This document shows, piece after piece, positions 56,356 to 64,000 of a DNA stretch of 64,000 nucleotides. The translations under genes and the position numbers were made by a program. Location: NCBI RefSeq assembly GCF_020907275.1, contig NZ_JAJJWI010000013.1, positions 513 through 64,512 on the forward strand. The letters are read 5' to 3'. Origin of the DNA: Pontibacter silvestris. Its GTDB lineage: Bacteria; Bacteroidota; Bacteroidia; Cytophagales; Hymenobacteraceae. Within the stretch, counting starts at the first letter, position 1. Every line of letters starts with the position of its first letter. The notes under the pieces are model-generated. The model was not told the origin of the DNA. It searched no databases and worked only from the letters and a program-made list of their open reading frames with translations.

Positions 56356-56420
56356 CAAAGTTATAATCAGCTTTAACGTTATGCAGTGAGCAAAATCAGC
56401 TCAAAAAATGACATTTATCA
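56356..56420 (-). promoter_or_regulatory. Double CRP/FNR-type operator and -7 box, universal stress gene
   Basis: Dyads TGAGCAAAATCA (56387-56398) and TGACATTTATCA (56409-56420) are 22 bp apart. A perfect -7 box, TAACTTTG read on the minus strand (56356-56363), is centred exactly 33 bp from the proximal dyad. This puts the activator near -40, the class II position known for FNR/CRP. The geometry is identical to the ccoNO and ccoG promoters. Confidence 0.75.
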
Positions 56421-56504
56421 GTTTTTAAGGCTTTAGAAGATTTATTTTATAGGTAGCTATCGTGCTTTAATAATGCCGGGAAGTTATAATACCATTGATA
56501 AATA

Positions 56505-57221
56505 CTATTTAGGTTTTGAGCAACAAGTAATTTCAGTTTTATGGTGTGCTGTCTGTACTATTTTCGGACTTAGGTACGGAATACCTAAACCAAGGCCCCG
56601 CATAATAAACAACACGGCAAGAGTCATTCCTATATAAGGCACCAGGCGATTAAAAGAACTGCGTAATTTCAGGCTGATAAACTTGCCGGAGAGAGACACC
56701 AGGAACATAAGCGGAAATGTACCTAAACCAAAAAGCAGCATATAAAGCATAGCTCCTCCCATACCCGGAACACTGATAGCTCCGGCTAAGGCAATGTACA
56801 CGAAGCCACATGGCAGCAAGCCATTTAGAATACCCACCATAAAAAGGGCTCCTAAAGAGTTTTGCTTAAAAAAGTACCCTAGCTTGCGACGCACCCACAT
56901 CATAAGTATATCAGTGCCCATTATCCTGGAGGCTTTGCCTTTTGTAGCGGCAGGCAGAACCAGAAGAAGTAAAATAAGCACACCTGATATTATGGACACC
57001 ACCTGTTGCAGCCCTGCCATTTGAAGCGACTGCCCAAAAGCTCCTGCCAAAGCTCCCAATAGCATATAAGTTGTTAGCCTCCCCCCATTGTACAGGAGGC
57101 GCCCGGTGTAATAACGCCAGCCGCTACTCCCGCCAAATGGTAAGGCCATTGCTACAGGGCCGCACATCCCGACACAATGGAAACTGCCGACCAATCCAAA
57201 TAAGAATCCTGCCCAAACCAT
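56505..57221 (-). CDS. SafE/TauE-like (UreH-domain) membrane protein
   Basis: A 238-residue protein with about six hydrophobic segments and the family's N-terminal FLFGLVGSFHCVGMCGPVAMA, which has Cys/His residues typical of the 'sulfite exporter TauE/SafE' (UreH/DsbD-like) group. It also has GLLPCGFVYIALAGA in the middle and a TCC tail (EITCCSKPK). Homologues beside ccoG/ccoH are thought to help metal delivery or maturation of cbb3 oxidase. It starts five bases after ccoH. Confidence 0.83.
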   Translation of the reverse strand: MVWAGFLFGLVGSFHCVGMCGPVAMALPFGGSSGWRYYTGRLLYNGGRLTTYMLLGALAGAFGQSLQMAGLQQVVSIISGVLILLLLVLPAATKGKASRIMGTDILMMWVRRKLGYFFKQNSLGALFMVGILNGLLPCGFVYIALAGAISVPGMGGAMLYMLLFGLGTFPLMFLVSLSGKFISLKLRSSFNRLVPYIGMTLAVLFIMRGLGLGIPYLSPKIVQTAHHKTEITCCSKPK

Positions 57222-57225
57222 GATA

Positions 57226-57705
57226 TTATTGTATCAGAATTGTCTTTTCTGTGAAGTAAGTTTCAGTATCAGCCGTAAAATTTACACGCACTTTCCATAG
57301 GCCACTTTTCATTTCCTCTGCACTGACTAACTGGCTCATATCCCTCCCTAATTGTAGCTGAACATCAAAGTCCAGGGCATCGTCGGACGGGCGGAAGAAG
57401 CTTATATTACCATTCACACGCTTGCTTTTAAAACCAGCAGGAAGCTGTAAAAGAATATTTTGTGCTTCCGCGTTATAGTTTAGCTGCACATCACCTGTAG
57501 CTTTTGTCCGTCCTACTTTATCCATGTGCTCCTGATATGCTATCTCCTGCTGGTAATAGTTAGTGCTTACCAGGTCTACGTCCTGCCCCATCGCCTGTAC
57601 AACAAAGTAAATAATGTAGCTCATAAAAAGCACAATAGCCGTTACAATGGCATAGGGCCATAAGGAGAAGCTTTTATTTTTTAGTTGATTATATGTAGAT
57701 GCCAT
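57226..57705 (-). CDS. ccoH: CcoH/FixH cbb3 oxidase assembly protein
   Basis: A FixH-type single-pass membrane protein needed to assemble cbb3 oxidase. A membrane helix (WPYAIVTAIVLFMSYIIYFVV) is followed by the family pattern DLVSTNYYQQEIAYQEHMDK and a periplasmic beta domain. The open frame runs upstream to a TTG at 57744 and an ATG at 57729. The ATG at 57705 (MASTYNQL) places the helix close to the N-terminus and is preferred. Middle gene of ccoG-ccoH-safE. Confidence 0.85.
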   Translation of the reverse strand: MASTYNQLKNKSFSLWPYAIVTAIVLFMSYIIYFVVQAMGQDVDLVSTNYYQQEIAYQEHMDKVGRTKATGDVQLNYNAEAQNILLQLPAGFKSKRVNGNISFFRPSDDALDFDVQLQLGRDMSQLVSAEEMKSGLWKVRVNFTADTETYFTEKTILIQ

Positions 57706-57758
57706 TATTTTAATTTTTAGTAATTTCATAAGTATGTGTTTCAACAGCTTTCCTGCTT

Positions 57759-59171
57759 CTAGTTAGCAGGTCCTAAGAATTTGGTTTTCTGTGTTGTGAT
57801 CAGTTCATCGCCGCTGTACACCCCTATTTCAACTTTAGAGTTCATGCCACTTAACTGGCTTTTCGGAATTTCCATGAAAAAGACTCCCTCTACAATGCCT
57901 TGTGCAGGCAGCTTCAGTTCATTTCCCACCACTGTTATGTTACCCTGTTTCTCCAATAACTTTAGGGTTAGTGGCATTTGGTGGTTTGTTTTGTTGATAA
58001 GGGAGATATTATAGAGATTTCGGATATTCCCCTGCGCTGTTGTCTGATAAAGCTGGCCCGGCGTACGCAGAATGGTAGCTTCAGCCTCATCGCGTGTAAG
58101 CAGCAATGTAGTCAGAGCTGTGAGCAGTACTGCCAGCACGGCAGTATAACCCATTACGCGTGGTGTCATCAGCTTCCATTTTTTACCTTCAGCTATTCCT
58201 TCTTCTGATTCATATCGGATCAGGCCTTCAGGTTTGTTAATCATGCGCATGATGTCGTTACAGGCATCCATGCAGGCTGTACAGTTGATACACTCCAGTT
58301 GCTGTGACCCATTGCGGATGTCTATGCCTGTAGGACATACATGTACGCATTGTTTACAGTCTATGCAGTCGCCTTTGGTGCGTTCTTCGCCTTTGCGAAT
58401 TTTGCCACGGGGTTCGCCACGGCTGTAGTCATATGCCACTGCCACTGTTTTCTTATCCAGCATCACCCCCTGTAAGCGTCCGTAAGGGCAGGCAATGGTA
58501 CAAACCTGCTCTCTGAAATATGCAAACACCCAATAAAACACACCTGTAAAAGCTACAATTGCTCCTAAGCCTCCCAAATGGTTAAGTGGGTTATCTACAG
58601 CTATTTCCTTTAAACTGTCTATACCGATGATATAAGCTAAAAAGGTATTCGCGATCAGGAAGGAAATCAGTAAAAAGATTAAGTTTTTACCTCCTTTCTT
58701 CAATATCTTCTCTTTGTTCCATGGCATCTTGTTCAGAGCTTTCTGCTTTGTGTAATCCCCTTCTATCATGTATTCGATGCGGCGGAAGACCATCTCCAGG
58801 AAAACTGTCTGCGGGCAAACCCATCCACAGAATAAGCGGCCATATACCACTGTAAACACAATGATAAAGACCATTATAGCCAGAAAGGCCAGTACCAATA
58901 TAAAGAAGTCCTGCGGCCAGAAAAGCACGCCAAAAATGACAAATTTACGCTCCACTACATTAAGCATAAGCAGTGGCAGACCATTAACTTTAATGAGGGG
59001 GCCTGCAAACAGTAAAGCCAGCAGTCCGTAGCTTACAAATTTGCGGTAATTATAGAAGGTTCCTTTCGGTTGTTTTGGATACACCCATACCCTTTTTCCG
59101 TCTGCGTCTACAGTAGAAATATGGTCCCGGAATTCGTCGGTGGGTGCGGTTTGTTTTGTTGCTATTGCCAT
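57759..59171 (-). CDS. ccoG: CcoG/FixG ferredoxin-type cbb3 maturation protein
   Basis: A 470-residue membrane protein with five or so hydrophobic segments and [4Fe-4S] binding motifs: CGWVCPQTVFLE, CTIACPYGRLQG, then CIDCKQCVHVCPTGID and CINCTACMDACN. The C-terminal Ig-like domain is present (residues 370-470). CcoG is a cupric reductase that helps copper insertion into CcoN in other bacteria. First gene of the ccoG-ccoH-safE unit, with its own double FNR-type operator. Confidence 0.94.
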   Translation of the reverse strand: MAIATKQTAPTDEFRDHISTVDADGKRVWVYPKQPKGTFYNYRKFVSYGLLALLFAGPLIKVNGLPLLMLNVVERKFVIFGVLFWPQDFFILVLAFLAIMVFIIVFTVVYGRLFCGWVCPQTVFLEMVFRRIEYMIEGDYTKQKALNKMPWNKEKILKKGGKNLIFLLISFLIANTFLAYIIGIDSLKEIAVDNPLNHLGGLGAIVAFTGVFYWVFAYFREQVCTIACPYGRLQGVMLDKKTVAVAYDYSRGEPRGKIRKGEERTKGDCIDCKQCVHVCPTGIDIRNGSQQLECINCTACMDACNDIMRMINKPEGLIRYESEEGIAEGKKWKLMTPRVMGYTAVLAVLLTALTTLLLTRDEAEATILRTPGQLYQTTAQGNIRNLYNISLINKTNHQMPLTLKLLEKQGNITVVGNELKLPAQGIVEGVFFMEIPKSQLSGMNSKVEIGVYSGDELITTQKTKFLGPAN

Positions 59172-59254
59172 GGCAGTGATAACTTGTGCGGATTTTATTC
59201 CTGCCTATTATTAATGTGAAAAATAAACTCACAGATCACACTGATCTGCTAGAA

Positions 59255-59319
59255 CAAAATTCTATATTTGGCCTCTTTTAAAAGATGACTAAAATCATAA
59301 ATACAAGTGATTGTAGTCA
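59255..59319 (-). promoter_or_regulatory. Double CRP/FNR-type operator and -7 box, ccoG
   Basis: Dyads TGACTAAAATCA (59286-59297) and TGATTGTAGTCA (59308-59319) lie 22 bp apart. The -7-like GAATTTTG (minus strand, 59255-59262) is centred exactly 33 bp from the proximal dyad. The flanks match the ccoNO promoter (AAAAGATGAC then AAGTGATTG at the same distance), indicating a shared regulator. Confidence 0.75.
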
Positions 59320-59330
59320 GTAATGGCAGA

Positions 59331-59377
59331 CACTATATAAAAAGAGCAGGCACTTAACTTTAAAGTGCCTGCTCTTT
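59331..59377 (-). terminator. Intrinsic terminator of the ccoNO-ccoQ-ccoP operon
   Basis: A perfect 15-bp stem (AAAGAGCAGGCACTT and its complement, 59341-59377, loop of seven) is followed on the minus strand by TTATATAG; the stem itself ends in TTT. It begins 45 bases after the ccoP stop. It also insulates the ccoG promoter that follows. Confidence 0.88.
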
Positions 59378-59422
59378 GCAGGAAGCTTTGTGCCTACACT
59401 TCCTGAAATTTACATCTTTAAC

Positions 59423-60322
59423 CTATTTCGCCTTTGGCTCAAATTTCTCCCCTTGCGGCTCTTTTGCATTGGCTGGGTTAGATCCTTGCAAAGAAAGAAT
59501 GTAACTACTTACTTCCAGAATCTGGTCTTTTGACAGCTTACCTTGCCATGGCACCATGCCTTTAGAGGCCACACCAAACTTAACAGTTTTAAAGATATCG
59601 TTTACATCACCTCCATGCAGCCAGTATTCGTCAGTTAGGTTCGGGCCAACGGAGCCTTGTGCCTCCTGCCCATGGCAGGCTGCACAGTTTGTCATGAAAA
59701 TTGACTTGCCACCTTCCAACGCAGTAGCATCAGTCAGAACCTCAAAGTTAGTAACTGCGTTAGGGTCATTATCTGCTTTGGCTGCAAACAGAGCAGCCTG
59801 TTGCATCTCCAGTTCATACTCTTCATGCTGTAGTAGACCGCTATCGAAAACGTGGAAGTACAGCAAATAACCTACAGCAAACACAATGGTTACATAGAAC
59901 ATGGTTTTCCACCAAGGTGGCAGGTCGTTATCATACTCTTCAATGCCGTCGAAGTCGTGGTGCGAGTGAATCTCATCTTTTGCTTTACCTGTTACCAAGG
60001 TTACATCACCCTGCGTCAGGAACAGCACCTTGCCGGCAAAAGAGCTTCGAAAGTCTTCATCGTAAATGCTGTCTCCCATCATAGGTATAAAGAGTCTGAA
60101 CAGCATAACCACAGTTGCTATCAAGAGGGCCAGTACTATAACTGTCAGTGCAATAGCAGCAAGCATCAAAGGAGGTAGACTCAAAAAAGGAACATCCTGT
60201 TCAACTGCCGTTACACTTTCCTGAATGGAATCCTGTGCCTGTACAGCAGTAGCACTCATCAGAAGCAAGCTTCCTACTAAGGCAAGGCTGCACTTCCTTA
60301 TTTTATAAAACGTCCGGTTCAT
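59423..60322 (-). CDS. ccoP: cbb3 oxidase cytochrome c subunit CcoP (one haem)
   Basis: A 299-residue membrane-bound cytochrome c of cbb3 oxidase. Layout: signal/hydrophobic start, a membrane helix near 50-80, then the FixP_N-like segment (DFDGIEEYDNDLPPWW) with another helix, then a single cytochrome c domain with haem motif CAACH and ligand Met in GMVPWQGKLS. Canonical CcoP carries two CxxCH motifs; only one is present here. The ATG overlaps the ccoQ stop by one base (TAATG). Confidence 0.9.
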   Translation of the reverse strand: MNRTFYKIRKCSLALVGSLLLMSATAVQAQDSIQESVTAVEQDVPFLSLPPLMLAAIALTVIVLALLIATVVMLFRLFIPMMGDSIYDEDFRSSFAGKVLFLTQGDVTLVTGKAKDEIHSHHDFDGIEEYDNDLPPWWKTMFYVTIVFAVGYLLYFHVFDSGLLQHEEYELEMQQAALFAAKADNDPNAVTNFEVLTDATALEGGKSIFMTNCAACHGQEAQGSVGPNLTDEYWLHGGDVNDIFKTVKFGVASKGMVPWQGKLSKDQILEVSSYILSLQGSNPANAKEPQGEKFEPKAK

Positions 60323-60519
60323 TACTTGGATCCTCCTGTACTGATAGCTTCAAATCCATCTTCTTGCCCGCAAGGCATAATGCTCATCGCCTCCACATGC
60401 TTTTTATCTATGACAAGCACATAAATCAAAAGGCCAACAAAGAACAGAAAGAAGATGCTCAACGAGATAAGCGGATAAATTTCGATGCCCGCGATGGCTT
60501 GTAAAACATTTTTATACAT
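60322..60519 (-). CDS. ccoQ: CcoQ/FixQ-like cbb3 oxidase small subunit
   Basis: A 65-residue protein with one membrane helix (PLISLSIFFLFFVGLLIYVL) and a short C-terminal cytoplasmic tail containing MPCGQEDG. Size, topology and position between ccoNO and ccoP identify it as the CcoQ type, which stabilises the complex. It overlaps ccoP by one base. Confidence 0.85.
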   Translation of the reverse strand: MYKNVLQAIAGIEIYPLISLSIFFLFFVGLLIYVLVIDKKHVEAMSIMPCGQEDGFEAISTGGSK

Positions 60520-60621
60520 TTCTTTAGATTTTAGATGTTAGAATTCAGAAGTTAAATACCTGACTTCAGACTCTTTGTAAATAGTGTGACAGTTTAAAAT
60601 CCAGTATTTAACTTCTAGTGT

Positions 60622-62808
60622 CTATTCTTCTACTTTAACTTTTATGTCAGTACCCAGGCGTTGCAGGTAAGCGATGAGAGCAACAATTTCTGCCTCTGGT
60701 TTAACCTCTAAGCCTTCTTTGGCAAGTTCCGTAGTTACCTGTTTTGCCTGTGTCATCAGTTCTTCGTTTGCATTGGCAATGTACTCATCTTCATAAGGCA
60801 CACCCAGCTTTTTAAGTGTCAGCAGCTTATCATACGTAGTGCTTAAGTCGATTTCCTGCTCAAACAACCAAGGGTAAGGCGGCATAATAGAGCCCGGAGA
60901 CATAGACGTTGGGTCCATCATGTGGTGGTAGTGCCATGAGTGCGGGTACTTGCCTCCTACACGGTGCAAATCGGGGCCAGTTCGTTTCGAGCCCCACAGA
61001 AAGTTGTGGTCGTATACAAACTCACCTGCCTTAGAATACTCTCCGTAACGCTCGGTTTCTGAACGGAACGGGCGAACCATTTGTGTATGGCAGTTCACAC
61101 AGCCTTCTTTAATGTACAGGTCGCGTCCCTGTAGCTCCAGTGAAGTGTAAGGTTTCACACTGGCAATGGTTGGTACATTAGATTTTATAACAAAAGCCGG
61201 AATAAACTCTACCAAACCACCAATCATGATCGCAATAGTTGCAAAAATGGCCATTTGTGTAGGACGTTTTTCGATCCAACTGTGCCAGTGGCCAGCGTTT
61301 TTGCTTTGTTCTGTTACAATGGCAGGAGCTTCTGCGGCCTCATTACTTACAAGAGCTCCTGCCTGTGCTGTTTTGTAAAGGTTATACACCATCAGGAAGA
61401 CGCCGCTTAGGTAAAGCACCCCGCCAATACCACGCATGTAGTACATTGGCACAATTTGCAATACTGTTTCCAGGAAGTTAGGATACTGCAGCATGCCTTC
61501 TTCTGAGAACTGTTTCCACATTAAACCTTGCGTGAAGCCGGCCCAGTACATTGGGATGGCATAGAACAAGATACCTAAGGTGCCTAGCCAGAAGTGGGTA
61601 TTCGCCAGTTTACGGGAGTGCAACGGTGTTTTGTAAAGTCTTGGGAACAACCAGTATAGCATAGCAAAGGTCAAGAAACCATTCCAGCCAAGTGCTCCTA
61701 CGTGTACGTGTGCTACAATCCAGTCGGTAAAGTGGGCGATGGCATTGACATTTTTAAGTGAAAGCATCGGCCCTTCGAAAGTAGCCATACCGTAGGCAGT
61801 AATAGCAACTACCATGAACTTCAGGATAGGCTCTTCACGTACTTTGTCCCAGGCACCACGAAGTGTTAAAAGTCCGTTGATCATACCACCCCAGCTTGGA
61901 GCAATCAGCATTACAGAGAAAGCAACACCTAATGACTGCGCCCAGTCAGGCAGAGCTGTATAGAGCAAGTGGTGCGGGCCTGCCCATATATAGATAAAAA
62001 TCAGTGACCAGAAGTGAATGATAGACAAGCGGTATGAGTAAACCGGACGGTTAGCAGCCTTCGGCAGGAAGTAATACATCAGGCCCAGGAACGGCGTTGT
62101 AAGGAAGAACGCCACCGCATTGTGGCCATACCACCACTGTACCAGCGCATCCTGCACACCAGCATAGCCTGAGTAGCTTTTCAGAAAGTTTACCGGCATC
62201 TCGTAGGAGTTAACAACATGCAGTACAGCTACTGTTAAGAAAGTAGCAATGTAGAACCAGATGGCTACATACATGTGCTTCTCTCGGCGTTTGGCAATAG
62301 TACCGAACATGTTCCAGCCGAACACAACCCAGATAAGCGTAATGGCAATATCAATTGGCCACTCCAGTTCCGCATATTCTTTGGAAGTTGTAATACCTAA
62401 TGGCAGAGTGATTACAGCAGAAACAATAATGAGTTGCCAGCCCCAAAAATGTATCTTACTTAGGGCATCGCTGAACATACGAGCTTTGCAAAGGCGCTGT
62501 AACGAGTAATACACTCCCATGAAAATAGCATTACCCACAAAAGCAAATATGACAGCATTTGTATGCAGTGGCCTTACCCGGCCAAAGGTTGTATACTGTG
62601 TACCTATGTTCACATCTGGGTTAGCCAGCTGGAACGCAATGATCACCCCGATCAGCATACCGGCAATACCCCAGAACACTGTGGCTACACCAAAATCCCG
62701 AACTATCTTGTTATCATAAAAGAAAGTTTCGGCTCCTCCCCTTTTGGGGCCTCTAGGCACCAGGCGTTCGGGAGTTTTCTCGACTAATTCGACTACGCTA
62801 GTTGACAT
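60622..62808 (-). CDS. ccoNO: Fused cbb3 oxidase subunits CcoN-CcoO
   Basis: A 728-residue fusion. Residues 1-480 are CcoN, the haem-copper catalytic subunit with about 12 membrane helices and His-rich motifs (RPLHTNAVIFAFVGNAI, WWYGHNAVAFF, WAGPHHLLYTALPDW and AHVHVGALGWNG). From about 515 a CcoO domain follows, with haem motif CVNCH and an MSPGSIMPPYPW region with candidate Met ligands. It reduces oxygen to water at high affinity. A GGAGGA lies eight bases upstream of the ATG. Separate ccoN and ccoO is the proteobacterial arrangement; the fusion is typical of Bacteroidota. Confidence 0.96.
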   Translation of the reverse strand: MSTSVVELVEKTPERLVPRGPKRGGAETFFYDNKIVRDFGVATVFWGIAGMLIGVIIAFQLANPDVNIGTQYTTFGRVRPLHTNAVIFAFVGNAIFMGVYYSLQRLCKARMFSDALSKIHFWGWQLIIVSAVITLPLGITTSKEYAELEWPIDIAITLIWVVFGWNMFGTIAKRREKHMYVAIWFYIATFLTVAVLHVVNSYEMPVNFLKSYSGYAGVQDALVQWWYGHNAVAFFLTTPFLGLMYYFLPKAANRPVYSYRLSIIHFWSLIFIYIWAGPHHLLYTALPDWAQSLGVAFSVMLIAPSWGGMINGLLTLRGAWDKVREEPILKFMVVAITAYGMATFEGPMLSLKNVNAIAHFTDWIVAHVHVGALGWNGFLTFAMLYWLFPRLYKTPLHSRKLANTHFWLGTLGILFYAIPMYWAGFTQGLMWKQFSEEGMLQYPNFLETVLQIVPMYYMRGIGGVLYLSGVFLMVYNLYKTAQAGALVSNEAAEAPAIVTEQSKNAGHWHSWIEKRPTQMAIFATIAIMIGGLVEFIPAFVIKSNVPTIASVKPYTSLELQGRDLYIKEGCVNCHTQMVRPFRSETERYGEYSKAGEFVYDHNFLWGSKRTGPDLHRVGGKYPHSWHYHHMMDPTSMSPGSIMPPYPWLFEQEIDLSTTYDKLLTLKKLGVPYEDEYIANANEELMTQAKQVTTELAKEGLEVKPEAEIVALIAYLQRLGTDIKVKVEE

Positions 62809-63290
62809 GTGCGGTGTCCTCCATTAAATTGATTTGTATTGTTAGTGTTATAATGTTTTGTTGCTGTTTTAACTCTTCAAAATTCCTAAAGAAGCGCCTG
62901 ATAAAAGATGACGATTGTCACTAAAGGAAGTGATTGATATCAGCTTGAAAGGCTGGCAAACAACCTAACTCAGATTTGATAAAAGAGAAGTAATAGCTTT
63001 TGCATTTTTAATTGTAAGCTGTGCTTGCAAAAACGATTCTAAAGCAAAAGGTACCATCATAGCTTAATGAATTATACCCATTTAATAGCGGTACAGCAAG
63101 CTATACTATGCTATTACCCTTTATGCCCCCCGTTAAGTCAGGGTTAATTCAGGAAGTCTTCTTTTAAAGAGATTACTTTAAATGTAACATATCACCTAAT
63201 GCAAAATGAAGCTACCTATACCAAAGTAACAGAAGTAGATCCTGCTAAAGCCTTTTCTATCTCACTAAGATAAAGGAGCTGAAGCAGTAT
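62809..63290. other. Intergenic region between ccoS and ccoNO, 482 bp
   Basis: This region carries the ccoNO promoter and its double FNR-type operator (62878-62942). The remaining part, about 62950-63290, shows no gene, terminator or further TGA-N6-TCA dyad. A 24-codon ATG frame at 63199-63273 on the plus strand is too short to support. Confidence 0.5.
62878..62942 (-). promoter_or_regulatory. Double CRP/FNR-type operator and -7 box, ccoNO
   Basis: Dyads TGACGATTGTCA (62909-62920) and TGATTGATATCA (62931-62942) lie 22 bp apart. The -7-like GAATTTTG (minus strand, 62878-62885) is centred exactly 33 bp from the proximal dyad. The proximal dyad is a perfect TGAC-N4-GTCA palindrome. The position implies activation near -40 with an upstream second site near -62. 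Confidence 0.78.
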
Positions 63291-63473
63291 TTACTTTGCC
63301 TCTTGTGCTTCTGTTTTATCGTTACTAATAGTTACTTCATTTTCAAAAAGCATCCGAACCGCCGGTGTATAGTCGTCGTCGAACTGGCCTGAGCGTACGG
63401 CCCAAAGAAAGCCTCCTAAAAAGCCACTGGCTACGGTAACGCTAATGCCGATAAGTAGAAAGATAATAATCAT
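63291..63473 (-). CDS. ccoS: CcoS cbb3 oxidase maturation protein
   Basis: A 60-residue single-helix protein: IIIFLLIGISVTVASGFLGG, then FLWAVRSGQFDDDYTPAVRM, the CcoS hallmark with Gln-Phe-Asp-Asp. CcoS is needed for cofactor insertion into CcoN in other bacteria. It follows the CcoI ATPase gene by 104 bases. Confidence 0.93.
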   Translation of the reverse strand: MIIIFLLIGISVTVASGFLGGFLWAVRSGQFDDDYTPAVRMLFENEVTISNDKTEAQEAK

Positions 63474-63577
63474 AACTTTATCTATGAGGAGTTAAAATTG
63501 TAAAACTTTGCACTGCACGTACAGCAGGGCAGGCGTCTGAGCTATAACAGATCAGCTACAGACGCTTCCATAGTATA

Positions 63578-64000
63578 TTAAAGCCCTGCCCTCTTCGCTG
63601 CAAACTTTACTGACAGAGTAGCAAACACAATCACGCTTAGTGAACTGATCGGCATAAGTATGGCAGATACAATTGGTGAAAACAAGCCTTGTATAGCCAG
63701 TGTTAAGCCAATTACATTATAGATCAAAGACACCGCAAAAGTTGCCAGAATAATATTCATTGTCTTTTTTGAGAAACTCAGGAATTTACTCAGTTTATCA
63801 AAAGCTGTAGCATCCAGAATGGCATCGCAGGATGGAGAGAAGTTGGTAATGCTATTCGTAAGAGCTATACCTGCATCACTTTGCCGCAAGGCCCCAGCAT
63901 CATTTAAGCCATCGCCCACCATCAGCACCTGGTGGTGATCATTTTTCAGTCGCTGAATGAACTCTAGCTTCTGCACGGGCGATTGGTTAAAGTTTAGCTC
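63578..64000 (-). CDS. ccoI: CcoI/FixI-type P1B copper ATPase, C-terminal part
   Basis: The coding frame is open to the window edge. The visible 140 residues include the P-type ATPase hinge VLMVGDGLNDAGALRQSDAG, preceded by SPVQKLEFIQRL, and two C-terminal membrane helices (ILATFAVSLIYNVIGLTLAI, SPIVSAILMPISSLSVIVFA). Neighbouring ccoS and ccoNO identify it as CcoI/FixI, the copper pump for cbb3 assembly. The N-terminal metal-binding domain and the phosphorylation site lie outside the window. Confidence 0.88.
   Translation of the reverse strand, partial: ELNFNQSPVQKLEFIQRLKNDHHQVLMVGDGLNDAGALRQSDAGIALTNSITNFSPSCDAILDATAFDKLSKFLSFSKKTMNIILATFAVSLIYNVIGLTLAIQGLFSPIVSAILMPISSLSVIVFATLSVKFAAKRAGL

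Noticed and set aside
61448..61462. TGGCACAATTTGCA, resembling a sigma-54 promoter
   Set aside because: The spacing between GG and GC is two bases too short and it lies inside ccoNO.
63199..63273. A 24-codon plus-strand ATG frame between ccoS and ccoNO
   Set aside because: Too short, no promoter or family similarity that I can see; length is well within chance.

Overview
The window looks like chromosomal DNA of an aerobic or microaerobic member of the Bacteroidota, most plausibly Cytophagales/Hymenobacteraceae (for example Pontibacter). This is inferred from the fused CcoN-CcoO cbb3 oxidase gene, the one-haem CcoP, -7 promoter boxes close to the Bacteroidota consensus TAnnTTTG, scarce Shine-Dalgarno sequences and moderate G+C. 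I saw no tRNA, rRNA, CRISPR array, insertion sequence or prophage.

Region 1 (about 0.7-35.8 kb, nearly all on the minus strand) is one large surface-polysaccharide locus. Read in transcription order it begins at the right with an outer-membrane beta-barrel protein, Wza and the tyrosine kinase Wzc. Then come GDP-L-fucose synthesis (Fcl, Gmd) and an ABC exporter (Wzm, Wzt with a C-terminal cargo domain). A long AT-rich run of GT2, GT4 and GT8-like glycosyltransferases and a methyltransferase-like protein follows. After that come an O-antigen ligase/polymerase, an asparagine synthase, a WcaF-type acetyltransferase and further GT4 enzymes. The left end holds a sulfation set (CysQ, APS kinase CysC, sulfotransferase). 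Two glycosyltransferase genes (12.0-13.9 kb) are the only plus-strand genes inside it. The likely product is a fucose-containing, acetylated and possibly sulfated polysaccharide. No Wzx flippase and no initiating phosphoglycosyltransferase are present in the window.

Region 2 (36-54.8 kb) is mixed housekeeping and signalling: a Cys/His-bearing unknown protein, an HD phosphohydrolase, a CPA2 cation/proton antiporter, a DUF4136 lipoprotein, an acetyl-CoA hydrolase/transferase and a DUF1206 membrane protein. It also holds a sigma-54-type response regulator followed by a hybrid histidine kinase with about eight PAS domains, an M20 amidohydrolase, an alanine-racemase-like enzyme, a voltage-gated-type K+ channel with a zinc ribbon, and a DUF389 membrane protein.

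Region 3 (55-64 kb, minus strand) is the cbb3 cytochrome oxidase module: P-type ATPase CcoI (cut by the window edge), CcoS, CcoNO, CcoQ, CcoP, CcoG, CcoH, a SafE/TauE-like protein, and a universal stress protein with a Cys-rich tail. The most striking regulatory observation is here. The promoters of ccoNO, ccoG and the universal stress gene each carry two CRP/FNR-type dyads (TGA-N6-TCA) exactly 22 bp apart, with a -7 box exactly 33 bp from the proximal dyad, which defines an apparent oxygen-responsive regulon.
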